From the NCBI GenBank assembly GCA_963576475.1, contig OY754977.1:31756672-31820671 (forward strand): DNA of 64,000 nucleotides. The letters are read 5' to 3'. Both the position numbers and the translations under genes were made by a program. Source of the DNA: Molanna angustata (Eukaryota; Arthropoda; Insecta; Trichoptera; Molannidae). Shown here piece after piece: positions 32,246-42,831 of the stretch. The notes under the pieces were generated by a model that worked only from the letters and a program-made list of their open reading frames with translations, searched no databases and was not told the origin of the DNA. Position 1 is the first letter of the stretch, and each line of letters opens with the position of its first letter.

Positions 32246-32820
32246 ATTTATATGCAGATTTACTTGACACTGCATATTTTTTGTATTCATATTACTTTTT
32301 TATTTAATGTTTTCGTTTATTTGAGTCCATATGTATATTTTTTTTATGTTTGATTATATTTATTATTTTTTTTTCCTTTTTAGATAAATTTTGGTTTGTA
32401 TTCTATATTCACTAAAAAAAAAAAATAAACTTTAATCATCTGTATGTATTAGCTGTAAGTTGAACTTGATTTACAATTTATTAAATGATTCTATTATTAT
32501 GTGTAAGTAAAATGTATGTAATATGTAAAATGTAAATATGTTATTTGCTCCTGTCCCAAGCACAAGTTCTTAAACTTTATTTGGACAGTGCCTATTGGAA
32601 AAAAAACTGTATTAATTTAAATTTTTGTATTATGTGTCTGTTTATACTATGTATACTTAATAAAAAAAGACTGTTTAGGTACATACCTACATTTTTTTTT
32701 CTTTTTGAAAGTGTATAACTAATTGTTTTTTTTTTCTTATTCTATATATTTTTATCATCAATATGTGTTTTTATGTATTTTTGTAAAAGGCAATTTATGC
32801 CGTTTATAAATAAATAATTA
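32245..32820 (+). mobile_element. AT-rich retroelement 3' UTR
   Basis: No coding frame. Ends with TTGTAAAAGGCAATTTATGC and AATAAATAA, like the tail at 26.6 kb. A CACAAGTTCTTAAACTTTAT segment is the only GC-balanced part. Confidence 0.4.
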
Positions 32821-32972
32821 TAGATTCAAAACAAGGATACGAATAGAGAAGGATGGGGACGAACTAAGAAAAATAGATTACCCAAAAGACATAAACGTAA
32901 ATAAAAGTAGTTACAGTAAAATTTAAATAAAATAAAGGAATGAATGTAACAATTAAAATTGTATTGAAAGGA

Positions 32973-33110
32973 TGACACAGAAGACGACACACAGGAGCGA
33001 TCAGAATAGTAAACTGGAGGAAAGCGGCGAAGGATAGGGACGGCTGGAGAAGGATTCCGGAGGAGGCCAGGGATCACACATGGCTCTAGCGCCAATGTTG
33101 ATGATGGCGA
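32973..33110 (+). mobile_element. 138-bp 5'-truncated RTE-type insertion with TSD
   Basis: IVNWRKAAKDRDGWRRIPEE, ARDHTWL and a stop form the last codons of an RTE-type ORF2, followed by a short 3' UTR with GATGATGG. The insert is flanked by TTGAAAGGA (32964-32972 and 33111-33119), a clean target-site duplication. Confidence 0.8.
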
Positions 33111-33279
33111 TTGAAAGGACAGCAATCCAAAGTTATAAAGCAACAATAGTGTTAGTGTATGTGTGTTTGTGTCATGCCTCCTGGAAAAATAAGAGCATCT
33201 TAAAATTATTTTAAAATTAAATTTGTGACGTATTTTTTATGTGATTTATTACGTAAACAAAATATCAACATTCGTCCAT

Positions 33280-34190
33280 TTCCTCATGACTGAGGATAGC
33301 GGCTGCAGTCCGTCGCCACACGTATGGCCCGCCTCCATGCCAATCTGTTTTGGGCTGAACGTAGAGCACCAGTCACCGAAGACCCCATTGTGGACTTAAC
33401 CAAATCACTCGAGGCAGTCTGGTTCCCTTCTGGCAATGTGTCCAAAGAATTGAAGGATACGTCTGTAACATATCGTCGATAGATGATCCTCGATCTTTAG
33501 CTCGTCTAGAATTGACACATTTGTTCTTCTGGCTGTCCATGGGATGCGCAACATACGCCTCCAGCACCACATTTCGAAAGCATCGATCCTCTTTCGCTCT
33601 GACTCCCATGTTTCCATGTTTCCACACCATACAGGAACATCGGGAATATCAGAGCCCTGATGAGTCTAGCTTTCGTGTTTTTCATGATGGTCCTGTCCTT
33701 CCATACTCTTGTGAGCTTTCCCAGTACTCCCTTTGCCATGGCGATGCGTCTTTTCACTTCCGCTTCACAACCACCAGTGTCACGTATGTTGGAACGAAGA
33801 TATGTGAAATCATGTACTATCTCAAGATGGTTTAGAGAGTTTATTGGGGGAAGTTTACATGCTCTATCAATCACCATTAGTTTGGTTTTGCATTGGTTTA
33901 TGTTCAGACCGAGTGATAAGCTTTCCCTCTCAACACGATCTAAAAGTTGTTTCATATCGGTTTCGTTTTTGGCTACCAGAGTTGTGTCGTCTGCAAAGCG
34001 TCAGATGGGGATTTTCTTGCCACCAATGCTGAATCCGGCCTCCCAACCATCCGGAGCTTTCCTCATTACATACTCTCTGTATATGTTAAAGAGAGCAGGG
34101 GACAGTATACATCCCTGGCGGACACCCTTCCGGACTGAGAAGCCAGCGGAAAAGGCATTATGAAATCTTATTGAGGCAGAACTATTTATA
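33280..34190 (-). pseudogene. RTE-like reverse transcriptase, broken
   Basis: Minus strand: VRKGVRQGCILSPALFNIY near 34120, then FADD catalytic motif near 33985, GLNINQCKTKLMVIDR, YLRSNIRDTGGCEAEVKRRI, LIFPMFLYGVETW, and in another frame RIDAFEMWCWRRMLRIPW and ILQFFGHIARRE. A stop precedes FADD and a frameshift follows VETW (about 33610), so no enzyme is made. Both the RT palm and the post-RT region are recognisable. 5' part missing. Plus-strand frames here are antisense shadows. Confidence 0.8.
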
Positions 34191-34707
34191 AACAAAAAAA
34201 AAATATACACACATTGAAATACAAAATCAATAATATACATGGTAGGGATATTCATAAGATATGCCTACCCGCCTAGCCGAGATGAAATTTTGTAAAAGAA
34301 AACTACCTACAAGCATTATAGACCTTCAGAACAGCGAGTTGCCTACAAGAGATGACACAGTGCACTTTACCCACATACAAGTTTATCTTCGTTTTAGTAT
34401 TTTCTCCAGAGTTTCAATTGCGTAAGGTTCATAGTTCTTCGTGTGGTGTATTGTGTCCTGTGCTTCAAATAAATAAACTCCATATATTGTTTCGTCACGG
34501 CTGGTGGAGAGAACAATATATTTACATTCATTGTTTTATGTATCCCATCGAAATATTTCCTTACTTCCATTGCCGATTTTAAAACACTCCATACAGTCAA
34601 CAATACATACTTAGAAAAAAAGTATTAATTCAAAAATATATGTGAAGAAAACAAAAATAAATTATACATTTTAAAAATTTCATTTACGTTGCAAAACCGC
34701 GCTTGTC

Positions 34708-35010
34708 TTGGAGTCAGTGGAGTCTCTCATCGTACTATATATGATCATCTCAATAATTAAACTCAACAGGAATCGAACCGATTCGAACTCAACACTCAAC
34801 AGGATTCTAGGCTGCTGTAATTATTTCCTGTGGAAATGGGGAAAAAGAGGATCTCCGCAATGCGATTGCGGTGCAGACTATCAAACAGTTCGCCACATCG
34901 TTGAGGAGTGCCCACTGCGCAGATTCCGAGGAGACCCAACCAGCCTGCATGGAGCGGAACGGGATGTCATGGACTGACTGGCTACAGCAACTGGACCTAA
35001 GACTTTAAAG
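34708..35010 (+). pseudogene. Non-LTR RT C-terminal zinc-like region
   Basis: Frame with CNYFLWKWGKRGSPQCDCGA, QTVRHIVEECPLRRF and WLQQLDLRL: the C-D-C-x-H-x-C knuckle at the C-terminus of Jockey/R1-type ORF2. Opposite in orientation to the following fragment, which ends just before the same knuckle. Confidence 0.65.
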
Positions 35011-35141
35011 AATACTGGGACGCAACCACAACTGGTGAAGAATCCTGCCCATCTGCCATACGAAAAGAATAGTAAAGTAAGATCTCAATAATAATTTAAT
35101 TTTATTTAAATTCCCATTCCTATCATTGTTTTTTTTTATCC

Positions 35142-36180
35142 TTACATTTTTTGAAAGGGGAGGCCGCAATCGCATTGTGCGGATGGAACAATGCCCCACT
35201 TTGCCATAAGGTAGTTGCAGCCTCCATGTCCAGTGCGGATCCTATTCAGGGAGGTCCACAGCCTTCTTGGCAGCTCGAAACCTGGAGGTATCTTCTTTGG
35301 AGTTTCCATGTACCTATTAACATCCAGGTTGGAGCTTACCCAGTCACTGTGCCAAGTCTCATTCAGGCTGAAGTCCTCACTAACAAGGTTACATCCGAGT
35401 TTCGCTGCTGGGTTCCTTGAAGCAAGTCTTTGCTGTCCCTCAGACGGTACATCACTGTGGATTGGCAAAGCGCCATTGTCACAAATTCTCTTCCATACAT
35501 TAAATAGGGAGAATTTTCTTCTTGCGTCAGGGGGAGGTATATGTGCGAGCACAGGAAGCCACTTTATTGGGGTAGACCGGATGGTGCCGCTAATGGTCCT
35601 CATGGCCACATTCAGTTGAGTGTCAACTAGTTTTGTATGTGCACTATTGAGCCATACAGGAGCACAGTACTCTGCTACTGAATATACAAGGGCAAGTGAC
35701 GATGTTCTAAGGACTGTTGCACTAGCCCCCCAAGTTGTTCCTGCCAGTTTATGGATGATGTTATTTCTGGACTTTAGTTTAGCAGCTGTTTTTTCCAGGT
35801 TTTTTTCAAATGTTAGAGTTTAAATGTTAGTGATTCCTAAATATACTGGTTGGTGATTGTGGGTGAGTCTACTTCCGCTGAAGTGTACATTTAGTTTGTG
35901 ATTTGCATCTCGGTTACTAAGGTGAAAGCAACTAACTTCTGTTTTATTTGAGTTTGGTTTAAGTCTCCATTTATTAAAGTAACTCTGTAACTTTTGAAGG
36001 TCTGATTCGAGTTGAACTTCGCATTCCTTAAAAGACAGTTTTTGTGTCTAGCTATGCCCAGATCATCTGCATATGAGAACTGTTTGCACTGTGTTGATGG
36101 GATATCACTACCTATTATACAAATTGAAAAGCAGTGGAGAAAGTACTGATCCCTGAGGTAGTCCATTGTTGAGCATTCGT
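35142..36180 (-). pseudogene. Jockey-like non-LTR reverse transcriptase, degraded
   Basis: Minus strand: NNGLPQGSVLSPLLF-like start near 36170, SYADDLGIA near 36060, then after multiple stops STPIKWLPVLAHIPPPDARR, LNRIRTGHGGCNYLMAKW and AQCDCG. This is about the C-terminal half of ORF2. Stops and frameshifts from about 35620 to 36000 make it a clear pseudogene. Confidence 0.7.
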
Positions 36181-36534
36181 GGTTTACTAATGTTATCTCC
36201 CAAGTGAACCCCTTTCAAACAATGCAACACATACCTATTGGAAGAATGCAGCGTCCATGCATATGAAGGCCCAAAGTTGGACATTTGCGAATTGACACCA
36301 GCATTTGTGGATTGGCTCGGAGCCCTCGACGTGAATGTGTGATTGACATATCATGCTGTTTTGTGTTTGATTGCTGTCATTGCTGTGTTTTTTCATTTTG
36401 ATTTTAAACATTTGATTCACTAGTACCGTACGATAAATAAATAAATAAATAATCCTTACATTTTCAATATTTCTTTTATCTTTTTGTACTTTTTTGTCTT
36501 TTGTTATATGGTTATTTTCGTAACTTTAACTTTG

Positions 36535-36650
36535 CGTAAGCGCTTTAGTGATCACGTAAACCAGCCGATGACAGGTCGTAAGCCCTATAGGTTCATTGAT
36601 TTACTGGATTTCCAGTGAAATTCCAAATCCGTCTTTATTGACTCAATGCT
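36535..36650 (-). mobile_element. Element B fragment
   Basis: GTGATCACGTAAACCAGCCG, GACAGGTCGTAAGCCCTATA and GTCTTTATTGA match one arm of element B. Confidence 0.65.
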
Positions 36651-36659
36651 AGTATATAT

Positions 36660-36970
36660 TTAAATTATTTAATTATTTATTTGACTATATGGCTAGAAGC
36701 CTTCAACAATAAAACATATATATACTATATGCTAAATTCTTATATTAACAGAGCTTGTACTGGGTACAATAGAAATTGTTTGAGCGTTCCGTAGTTGGAT
36801 ATGTTTGCTTCAAGTTTTTATGTATTCAAAAAAAAATGTGAATTTGTCGGATGTTTAATCTGTGCTCTGTTTTATTGTGCACATCTTTAACTTTTTAATT
36901 GTGCCCCTTTAACATTAACTTTAACTTAATTTTAATTTACTATTCTTCATACATTGAGACACGTGAGGCA
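36660..36970. other. Non-coding interval
   Basis: No recognised element. A retroelement tail (TTATTTATTTGACTATATGG) may begin near 36673. Confidence 0.35.
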
Positions 36971-37050
36971 AATCATAATATGAGTTTCTAGTGGTCAATG
37001 CTTCCCCCCACTCCCCTCCCTACCTCTCTCCTTTCCCATCCTGTCTTCAT
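36970..37050 (-). repeat. Interspersed repeat E, inverted copy
   Basis: Reverse complement of 30405-30480 with few differences (CATAATATGAGTTTCTAGTG; CTCCCCTCCCTACCTCTCTC). Confidence 0.6.
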
Positions 37051-37163
37051 AATTGTTAATTAATGTGTATGTACTTAATATATTTAGAATACTATAATTG
37101 GCAACATAAAAATTATCTCTGTATATCTGTATAAATCTTTATTGTAATGCTGTTGTATTCTAT

Positions 37164-37548
37164 AAAATAAAATAAAATAAAATAAAATAAAATAAAATAA
37201 AATAAAATAAAATAAAATAAAATAAAATAAAATAAAATAAAATAAAATAAAATAAAATAAAATAAAATAAAATAAAATAAAATAAAATAAAATAAAATAA
37301 AATAAAATAAAATAAAATAAAATAAAATAAAATAAAATAAAATAAAATAAAATAAAATAAAATAAAATAAAATAAAATAAAATAAAATAAAATAAAATAA
37401 AATAAAATAAAATAAAATAAAATAAAATAAAATAAAATAAAATAAAATAAAATAAAATAAAATAAAATAAAATAAAATAAAATAAAATAAAATAAAATAA
37501 AATAAAATAAAATAAAATAAAATAAAATAAAATAAAATAAAATAAAAT
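37164..37548. repeat. (AAAAT)n, about 77 perfect units
   Basis: 385 bp of uninterrupted pentanucleotide repeat. Probably grown from a retroelement A-rich tail. The long minus-strand frame over it only repeats FILFY and is not a gene. Confidence 0.98.
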
Positions 37549-37559
37549 ATATATACAGT

Positions 37560-38420
37560 AGTTACAACAAAAGTAATTAACAAAAATAAAATTGATGAAA
37601 TCGATGAGCTACAAAATAAAATAACAATTACAATAATAATGGATTCAAAAAACAAAGTAAAAAAGCATAATAAATAAAAATCTAGAAATTATATAAAATC
37701 ACTAGATACCATACAAAAAAACGAAAATAAGAAAGTAATTAAAAAATAAGAAACAAAAACACATCATAAATTATTAACTAGAAAGAATAAAGAAATCCAA
37801 TTCTCAATGAATGATTCATTAAAATGATGAAAAACTGTCATTGTACATAAATAAAGAAAGAAAAATTATGTTTGAACGCAAGCAACGCGCTCTTGTACTG
37901 AGACAAACCAGAGTTAAATATATCTACTAAATGTGCATACCTATTACCTAGTCAATGCAGTCTAGGTACTTATAAGGAAATGTATGTGTGCATAAATTCT
38001 AGGTATAAGGGAATTTATGTATACTTGATGTTTTAAAATACACATTTAACATTTGAATATTGTACAAGTATATATGAACACGAATATACCTATAATATTA
38101 CAATTGTGTAAGATGTTTTCCAAATAAATGTTATATCTGAAAGCAGAATCGTTTTAATATTATGTATGGTATGTAAGAAAATACGCAGTGGAATGCAATA
38201 TTGGTATTTACCAATAAAAACTTCCTTCCTGCATTCCCAATCGGAAATATTCAAAATGGATACCTAAACTCATAAAGGAATAAACGTAATAAGGTTGGTA
38301 TGCATATAATATTTGGTTTTGTAATGTTCTGGAATTTTGAAGTAAATATAAAATGGACCAAGAGAATATTTTTGATTTTCCTCGAAATAAATATTTTCAA
38401 TTCAGTTCATAGCATTACAG
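37560..38420. other. Non-coding interval
   Basis: A-rich DNA with no recognised frame. Confidence 0.45.
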
Positions 38421-39187
38421 ACAAAAACGAGTGGGTTGTTGTCACTACTTAACTCTCCACTACATTGTAAGCGTACGTTTTTTTCTTATTGAATGGTTGA
38501 CAATCCCTCTTTATGCATTTTAATGTAGAACATTTCTATAAGATTATTAAACAAATATTAGAATTCCAGAGGACAAAAGTTTTCACAATACACCATACAC
38601 AACAAAACAAAATTCAAAGTACCTACGCACTTTCTTAGTTATTATACCTGTTGAGAAATTAATGAAAAAAAATGCATTACTAGAAAGATGAGCATGTATG
38701 AGACAATGTTTCAGTGTTGATAAGGTGATGTATATGTGTCAAGATAGAAGAATGCGGTGTTCGGTTCTCACTGCTTTGAGGAAGATTGGAGAGAAAAAAA
38801 CATACTTGTCTATAGAGAAACATACAATATCAATATGTATGTGTATAATATCAATAAGTTTTAAGCAAGTTGATCACTCAATTTTCCCATACAGAAGTTC
38901 TTTTCTGTATAGGAAATCACTCTATTTTACTTCTGTTGCATACATTTTTCATACAAATATGCAATTTATTTCACATTTATAAAACAGACCATAGATTTTT
39001 TTCTTAAAATGTTGTCAGTCTTTGAATGCGTTTTTGAAAAGTGTATTTTCATTCTATCAAAAGTTCAAACAATGTAAAAAAAATCTCGATCTTCCAGATT
39101 CTGAGAGCATTTTGAAAATTTTGATAGATGAAACCATCGTAATGAAATTAACGGATATCTATGAAAAACTAATCAGCTCTAAGTTTA

Positions 39188-39360
39188 AATATTCGGCGGA
39201 TATTTTGTGGTTGTTCATATTAACCGTTTTGGCATGTGAATTTTGCCCTAAACCACTATATTTTGAGTCACCTGCCATCGACCGGCTAGTTGCCGAAACA
39301 TGTCGCATAGTGACTCAAAATATAGTGGTTTAGGGCAAAATTCACATGCCAAAACAGCTA
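39188..39360 (+). mobile_element. 173-bp hairpin insertion flanked by 8-bp direct repeats
   Basis: TAAGTTTA occurs at 39180-39187 and 39361-39368, and the copy of repeat F at 62.4 kb lacks the intervening DNA. The insert contains an inverted repeat with perfect 46-bp arms (39226-39271 and 39310-39355) around a ribozyme-like loop. Eight-base duplication suggests a hAT-like or similar DNA element, but no typical termini are seen. Confidence 0.65.
39272..39309 (+). ncRNA. Hammerhead-like motif (family P5) in hairpin loop
   Basis: CGGC-TAGTT-GCCG hairpin, GAAACATGTC with self-complementary ACATGT, and a very long helix I (46 bp plus TGC/GCA). The box before helix II reads CATCGA, not CUGANGA, so the core is degraded or divergent. 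Confidence 0.45.
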
Positions 39361-39774
39361 TAAGTTTATGGAATGTACATAATATTATATGATTTCAATA
39401 TGAAGTTAATCCGACATATAGTTCGGGCTGTACATAGAGAGTACACAAAAAAATAACGTAAATGATGAAATTATAGAGATGAAACTAACGGTTGTCTATG
39501 GAAAACTAATCGGCTCTAGGTATATGCACTTTACACATATGATGTGTATATGAAGTTGATTGGATTTGTTAAAGGATACTGTATATGTGTATGTCGTATA
39601 TTATATGGCGTATGCTATAAATACAAACACATCACGTTGAAACTCATAGTGTGCACTGTCAACATGATACCCGTGGATAAATTAATGTAAAAAATACACA
39701 TAAAAATAAATTGTAATATTATGTTTTTTACTTTCCACTATTCCATAGTAGTGGAGAGCAAAATACATATAATA

Positions 39775-39945
39775 TCTTCTTCTTCCTTGGTCTGATACTG
39801 AGGATGGTAGCTACACTCAATCACCATCCAAATGGTCCGCCTCCATGTAGGACGGTCAAAGTCGCATCGGAAATTGAGCCCTCCACATTTCCTTTAAATA
39901 TGAGCTTCTCGAGGCGATCGGGGGCCATTCTGGTAATGCTAAATG
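39775..39945 (-). pseudogene. RTE-like 3' UTR fragment
   Basis: CTTCTTCTTCC start (a GAAGAAG tail on the minus strand) and ATGGTCCGCCTCCATG...GAGGCGATCGGGGGCCATT resemble the 3' end of the RT fragment at 33.3 kb. Confidence 0.5.
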
Positions 39946-39949
39946 TTAA

Positions 39950-41150
39950 ATGCTTTATGTCTTAATTCCAAAGAATGCGCTGTAAGTAAATTGTCGACAG
40001 GCCATCCAGTCTCATTTGTAATTCATTCAATATGGACATTTTTTTTCATTTGTAGGTACAATGGCCCGAATTATACATTCGTTCTCCAGCTTGAGAATGG
40101 TCTTGAGCACATGTTCTCAACCAAAATGGTATTAACGAACAAAATTCACTGAGCTTGATCTTTACATTTTTTACATTTCATAAAATTTCCGACACATCCA
40201 GTAAATCATCATGTTAATCTTATTTCAAAGTGGTTGCCTTTCTTGGATTTATTTACTGTAGGTACACACATGGCCATAAAAATATGCTATACTACATAAT
40301 CTTATCTGCTACATGAACCTAATGAAGAAGTATTTCATTTATTTCCTCTTCCGAATAAAATGGTCGATATTTTCACTATATAATTAGATACCTTTCATAT
40401 TATTATGATACATATATGTATTTCTCTACACTTTCGAAGATTAACAAAACAACGAATTATCTTAATACCAAAAATAGCTTTACCAAACCCAGATATGTCA
40501 ACATAAAAGCTCTGAAATTATTGCCATTCACAAGAAAAAGTACTGGGGGCAAGTCTGGTTCAATCGGCGAAATCAAAACAGACGCCCCCTTATCATTAGT
40601 ACTTCATCCACATGAGACGGCGTACGTATTTTACTTTCAATACAGATTTTAGAGCATAATCTAAATATGGACACACTTGGAGAACACTTAAGAATTATTC
40701 TAACTGGAGGCTTACCTCGAAGGCATTAATTTTCTTTCTCTCTGACTCTTTTTTGTTCAACAATTCATTATTCATAGTAACTTTTGATTACCGTTATTTT
40801 GAACCCTTTCATCTCAATAATGTCTTTGTGATGTAGAATGATTAGTAAATAAATTGAGACATAATAATGTTTTGTGATAAAGTTACCAAATTTAAATATA
40901 ATTTGAAAGAAGGATGGCGATACAAAAGGAGAATAAATACAACTTTGAAAATTTTAATTATTACTGTTGTGACAGAACAAAGGTCCTTAAATGCGGCTTG
41001 AGTCATTGGCGTGACAATGTGAAATTCGGGGACCTCAAACATAAAAAGGCTCGGATTGATTAAGGTCCGAATGCAGAGTCCCACCTTAATACTAAATTCT
41101 AAATACGTACCATGTTTTCATTGCTCAGTCGCTCACTTAAGTTAGAAGAT
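39950..41150. other. Non-coding interval with a MITE D remnant
   Basis: At 40546-40591 GGGGGCAAGTCTGG and GGCGAAATCAAAAC are followed closely by GCCCCC, a nearly complete collapse of MITE D. No other element recognised. Confidence 0.45.
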
Positions 41151-41336
41151 CACGTGGCTTCCTAACTGGAGGATGCTGCGAAATTTTTGTATCAGAATCG
41201 CATTGCAAAGACATATCTAAATATCTACTTAGCGCATGCGCTTCGACGTAAACTGACATTTGCGAACTGTCAAAAAGTAAGGTTAATCGCGAGGAACCTT
41301 ACGAGTGGTTTAGTAATAAAATACGAGATATTTTCT

Positions 41337-41528
41337 ATGGATGATGATTTTAGCGATTTCGTCAAAAATGTATTTGGTTATTTTGTCAAATCAAATACCA
41401 AACAGATTATTCAGCGATCTATACGAGATGCCGAAAATTCAGAAAAATCACGACATCGAGCAGTCAGTGTGTACTTGTTTACTTGTGTTGTTATAACTAA
41501 GTTTAGTTTGTCGATCGACAATTCTTGA
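41337..41528 (+). CDS. Candidate N-terminal exon or small ORF, unassigned
   Basis: From ATG 41337 the frame begins MDDDFSDFVKNVFGYFVKSN and runs 63 codons into the P2 element. The segment before it has unusually balanced composition with GCGCATGCGC and CTGACATTTGCGAACTGTCA, as in insect 5' UTRs. The protein start (acidic, then basic amphipathic) looks natural, but no family is recognised, and a GTGTGT at about 41467 could be a splice donor. Could be a decayed transposon 5' end. Confidence 0.2.
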   Translation: MDDDFSDFVKNVFGYFVKSNTKQIIQRSIRDAENSEKSRHRAVSVYLFTCVVITKFSLSIDNS

Positions 41529-41643
41529 TAGAACTCCATTGTACGTTGATATATTATAAAAATATAAAAATACTTGGTAATAGTTCTATTGTATTTATTA
41601 GATTATTGACGCGTTTCGTGCAAAGCACATCGTCAGAATAATC
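41505..41643 (-). mobile_element. Hammerhead-bearing element, family P2, best copy
   Basis: On the minus strand: ribozyme motif, TAATAAATACAATAGAACTA, AT-rich spacer, ATGGAGTTCTATCAAGAATT, GTCGATCGACAAACT. Related at 13740, 60301, 60830 and 30815. No protein-coding part, so possibly the 3' terminal region of a Penelope-like element or a non-autonomous derivative. Confidence 0.6.
41601..41643 (-). ncRNA. Type I hammerhead-like ribozyme, consensus core intact
   Basis: Minus strand: helix I GATTATT/AATAATC (7 of 7 paired), CTGACGA, one extra U, helix II GTGC-TTT-GCAC, GAAA, self-complementary CGCG bracketed by A and U, then C as the cleavage nucleotide (NUH rule satisfied). The four-base helix III has no loop, so as in known Penelope/retrozyme hammerheads it would need dimerisation. 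The extra U before helix II departs from the textbook core. Confidence 0.7.
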
Positions 41644-41799
41644 GTCAGAAGTGTGTTGTTATAGCAAAAAACGTTTTATTTGTCAGTCTTAGTCTAAAGA
41701 AAGCTATCTATCTCTTTCCTTCATACACAATAATGTGAAATTCTACGCCATCGACATCATAAAATTGCATCATACTGGATTGAGTTAAAAACGAATGGT

Positions 41800-42095
41800 T
41801 TGTTCAAACGAATGGTTTGTTGGCGTTACAAAAATGTTTATTTGTCGCTTCATAGATAGCATTGGTGTTTCTGCTTATTCCCAAGTGTAAGGGTTGTGAC
41901 TAATAACATTTATTAGGTATAGAACTTTCAAAAATTGGATTGATAGGGAATTCGATTTAAAGGTATAATTTGTGAACGCTGCGCAAGCTTATAAATTGAT
42001 CACGTAAACCAGCCGATGATAGATCGTTAGCCTTGTAGGTGCCTTGATTTCCCTGTTCTTCTAAAACATTCCAACTTCCTCTCCTTTAAATTCCA
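41800..42095 (-). mobile_element. Element B, diverged copy
   Basis: ATAGAACTTTCAAAAATTGG, GAACGCTGCGCAAGCTTATA, ATCACGTAAACCAGCCGATG and GTAGGTGCCTTGATTTCCC in order. Confidence 0.7.
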
Positions 42096-42154
42096 TTTTT
42101 TTACGATATTGTGTAGGTTCATTTTACAATATACCAATTTCCAGTTTGACTGTA

Positions 42155-42345
42155 AAGATAATATCTTCTTCTTCTTCTATCATTTCAGCAATGCATTTAT
42201 ACAATCTTCGGCCAGTGCCTAGCAACATCGATAGCACAATCATTGCCCACCATAAAATCGTGCAGTTGACTGCCCCTCAAGTCCACTCAATTGCACAGAT
42301 GTGCGGAAGTCTGCTGCTCTCCCAAGTCACATGTCCTTGGTACAG
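42155..42345 (-). pseudogene. RTE-like 3' end
   Basis: CTTCTTCTTCTTC (a GAA tail on the minus strand) and a GC-balanced body on its right. Coding signature too degraded to assign precisely. Confidence 0.4.
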
Positions 42346-42444
42346 GTACCTAAATCCATCATATGTCATAACTACAAAGAACATCACAACGAAATTAATA
42401 GAACGCAGTGTATTCTATTTTAGGTACTTGATTCTTTTTTTTTG

Positions 42445-42630
42445 ATAAATTTTTAACATCTCAATAGATACGAAGTTGGAATATTAAAGGAGAACCAGGA
42501 ACTCAAGGCACATACAAGATTTACGGTTACGATGTGATCAATTTATGCGCTTGTGCAACGTTCACCGATTATGCCTCCTTATTGAGTTCTCTTATCAATG
42601 TAATTTTGAAAGTTATGTATATTTTAAAAA
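42445..42630 (+). mobile_element. Element B, diverged arm
   Basis: TTTTAACATCTCAATAGATACG, GGCACATACAAGATTTACG and GCGCTTGTGCAACGTTCACC match the B arm. Confidence 0.6.
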
Positions 42631-42655
42631 TGAGCCTGGCCATAAAAAATCGGAT

Positions 42656-42828
42656 CCTGGGGGGCAAGTCTTGTCCGACCCTTGATTACCCATATCATGG
42701 ATATAATTATTATATGGAGTTCTATGACATCTAAAGATATTGTAGAACTCCATATAATAATTATATCCATGATATGGGTAATCACTAGGGTTTTGATTTC
42801 GCCGGTCGGACCAAACTTGCCCCCCTGG
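42656..42828. mobile_element. Palindromic MITE D, full copy
   Basis: About 173 bp. CTGGGGGGCAAGTC at the left and its complement at the right; arms pair through CCCATATCATGGATATAATT and TATATGGAGTTCTA with a short centre (ATGACATCTAAAGATATTGT). One arm lacks a few bases. Confidence 0.8.
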
Positions 42829-42831
42829 CTT

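Larger units (their letters stand above)
31938..33130 (-). mobile_element. Penelope-like P1 region with nested insertions
   Basis: P1 sequence at 31938-32095 resumes at 32820-33130. The gap holds a SINE and an AT-rich retroelement tail. A second insertion, an RTE-type tail with TSD, sits at 32973-33110. Confidence 0.6.
38420..39775 (+). mobile_element. Interspersed repeat F, copy 1
   Basis: Collinear at roughly 80% with 61700-62800. Ends carry CTCTCCACTA in inverted orientation (38453 and near 39755). The interior has two or three diverged ~130-bp repeats around CTATGGAAAACTAATCAGCTCT and an RTE-like fragment (38690-38800: GTCAAGATAGAAGAATGCGG). No transposase. A hairpin insertion lies at 39188-39360. 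Confidence 0.65.

Noticed and set aside
33512..34163. Plus-strand ORFs of 107 and 167 codons
   Set aside because: Antisense shadows of the reverse transcriptase remnant on the minus strand.
35151..35619. Plus-strand ORFs of 89 and 134 codons
   Set aside because: Antisense to the Jockey-like RT fragment.
37113..37655. 180-codon minus-strand ORF
   Set aside because: It translates the AAAAT pentanucleotide array (repeating F-I-L-F-Y) and has no other content.
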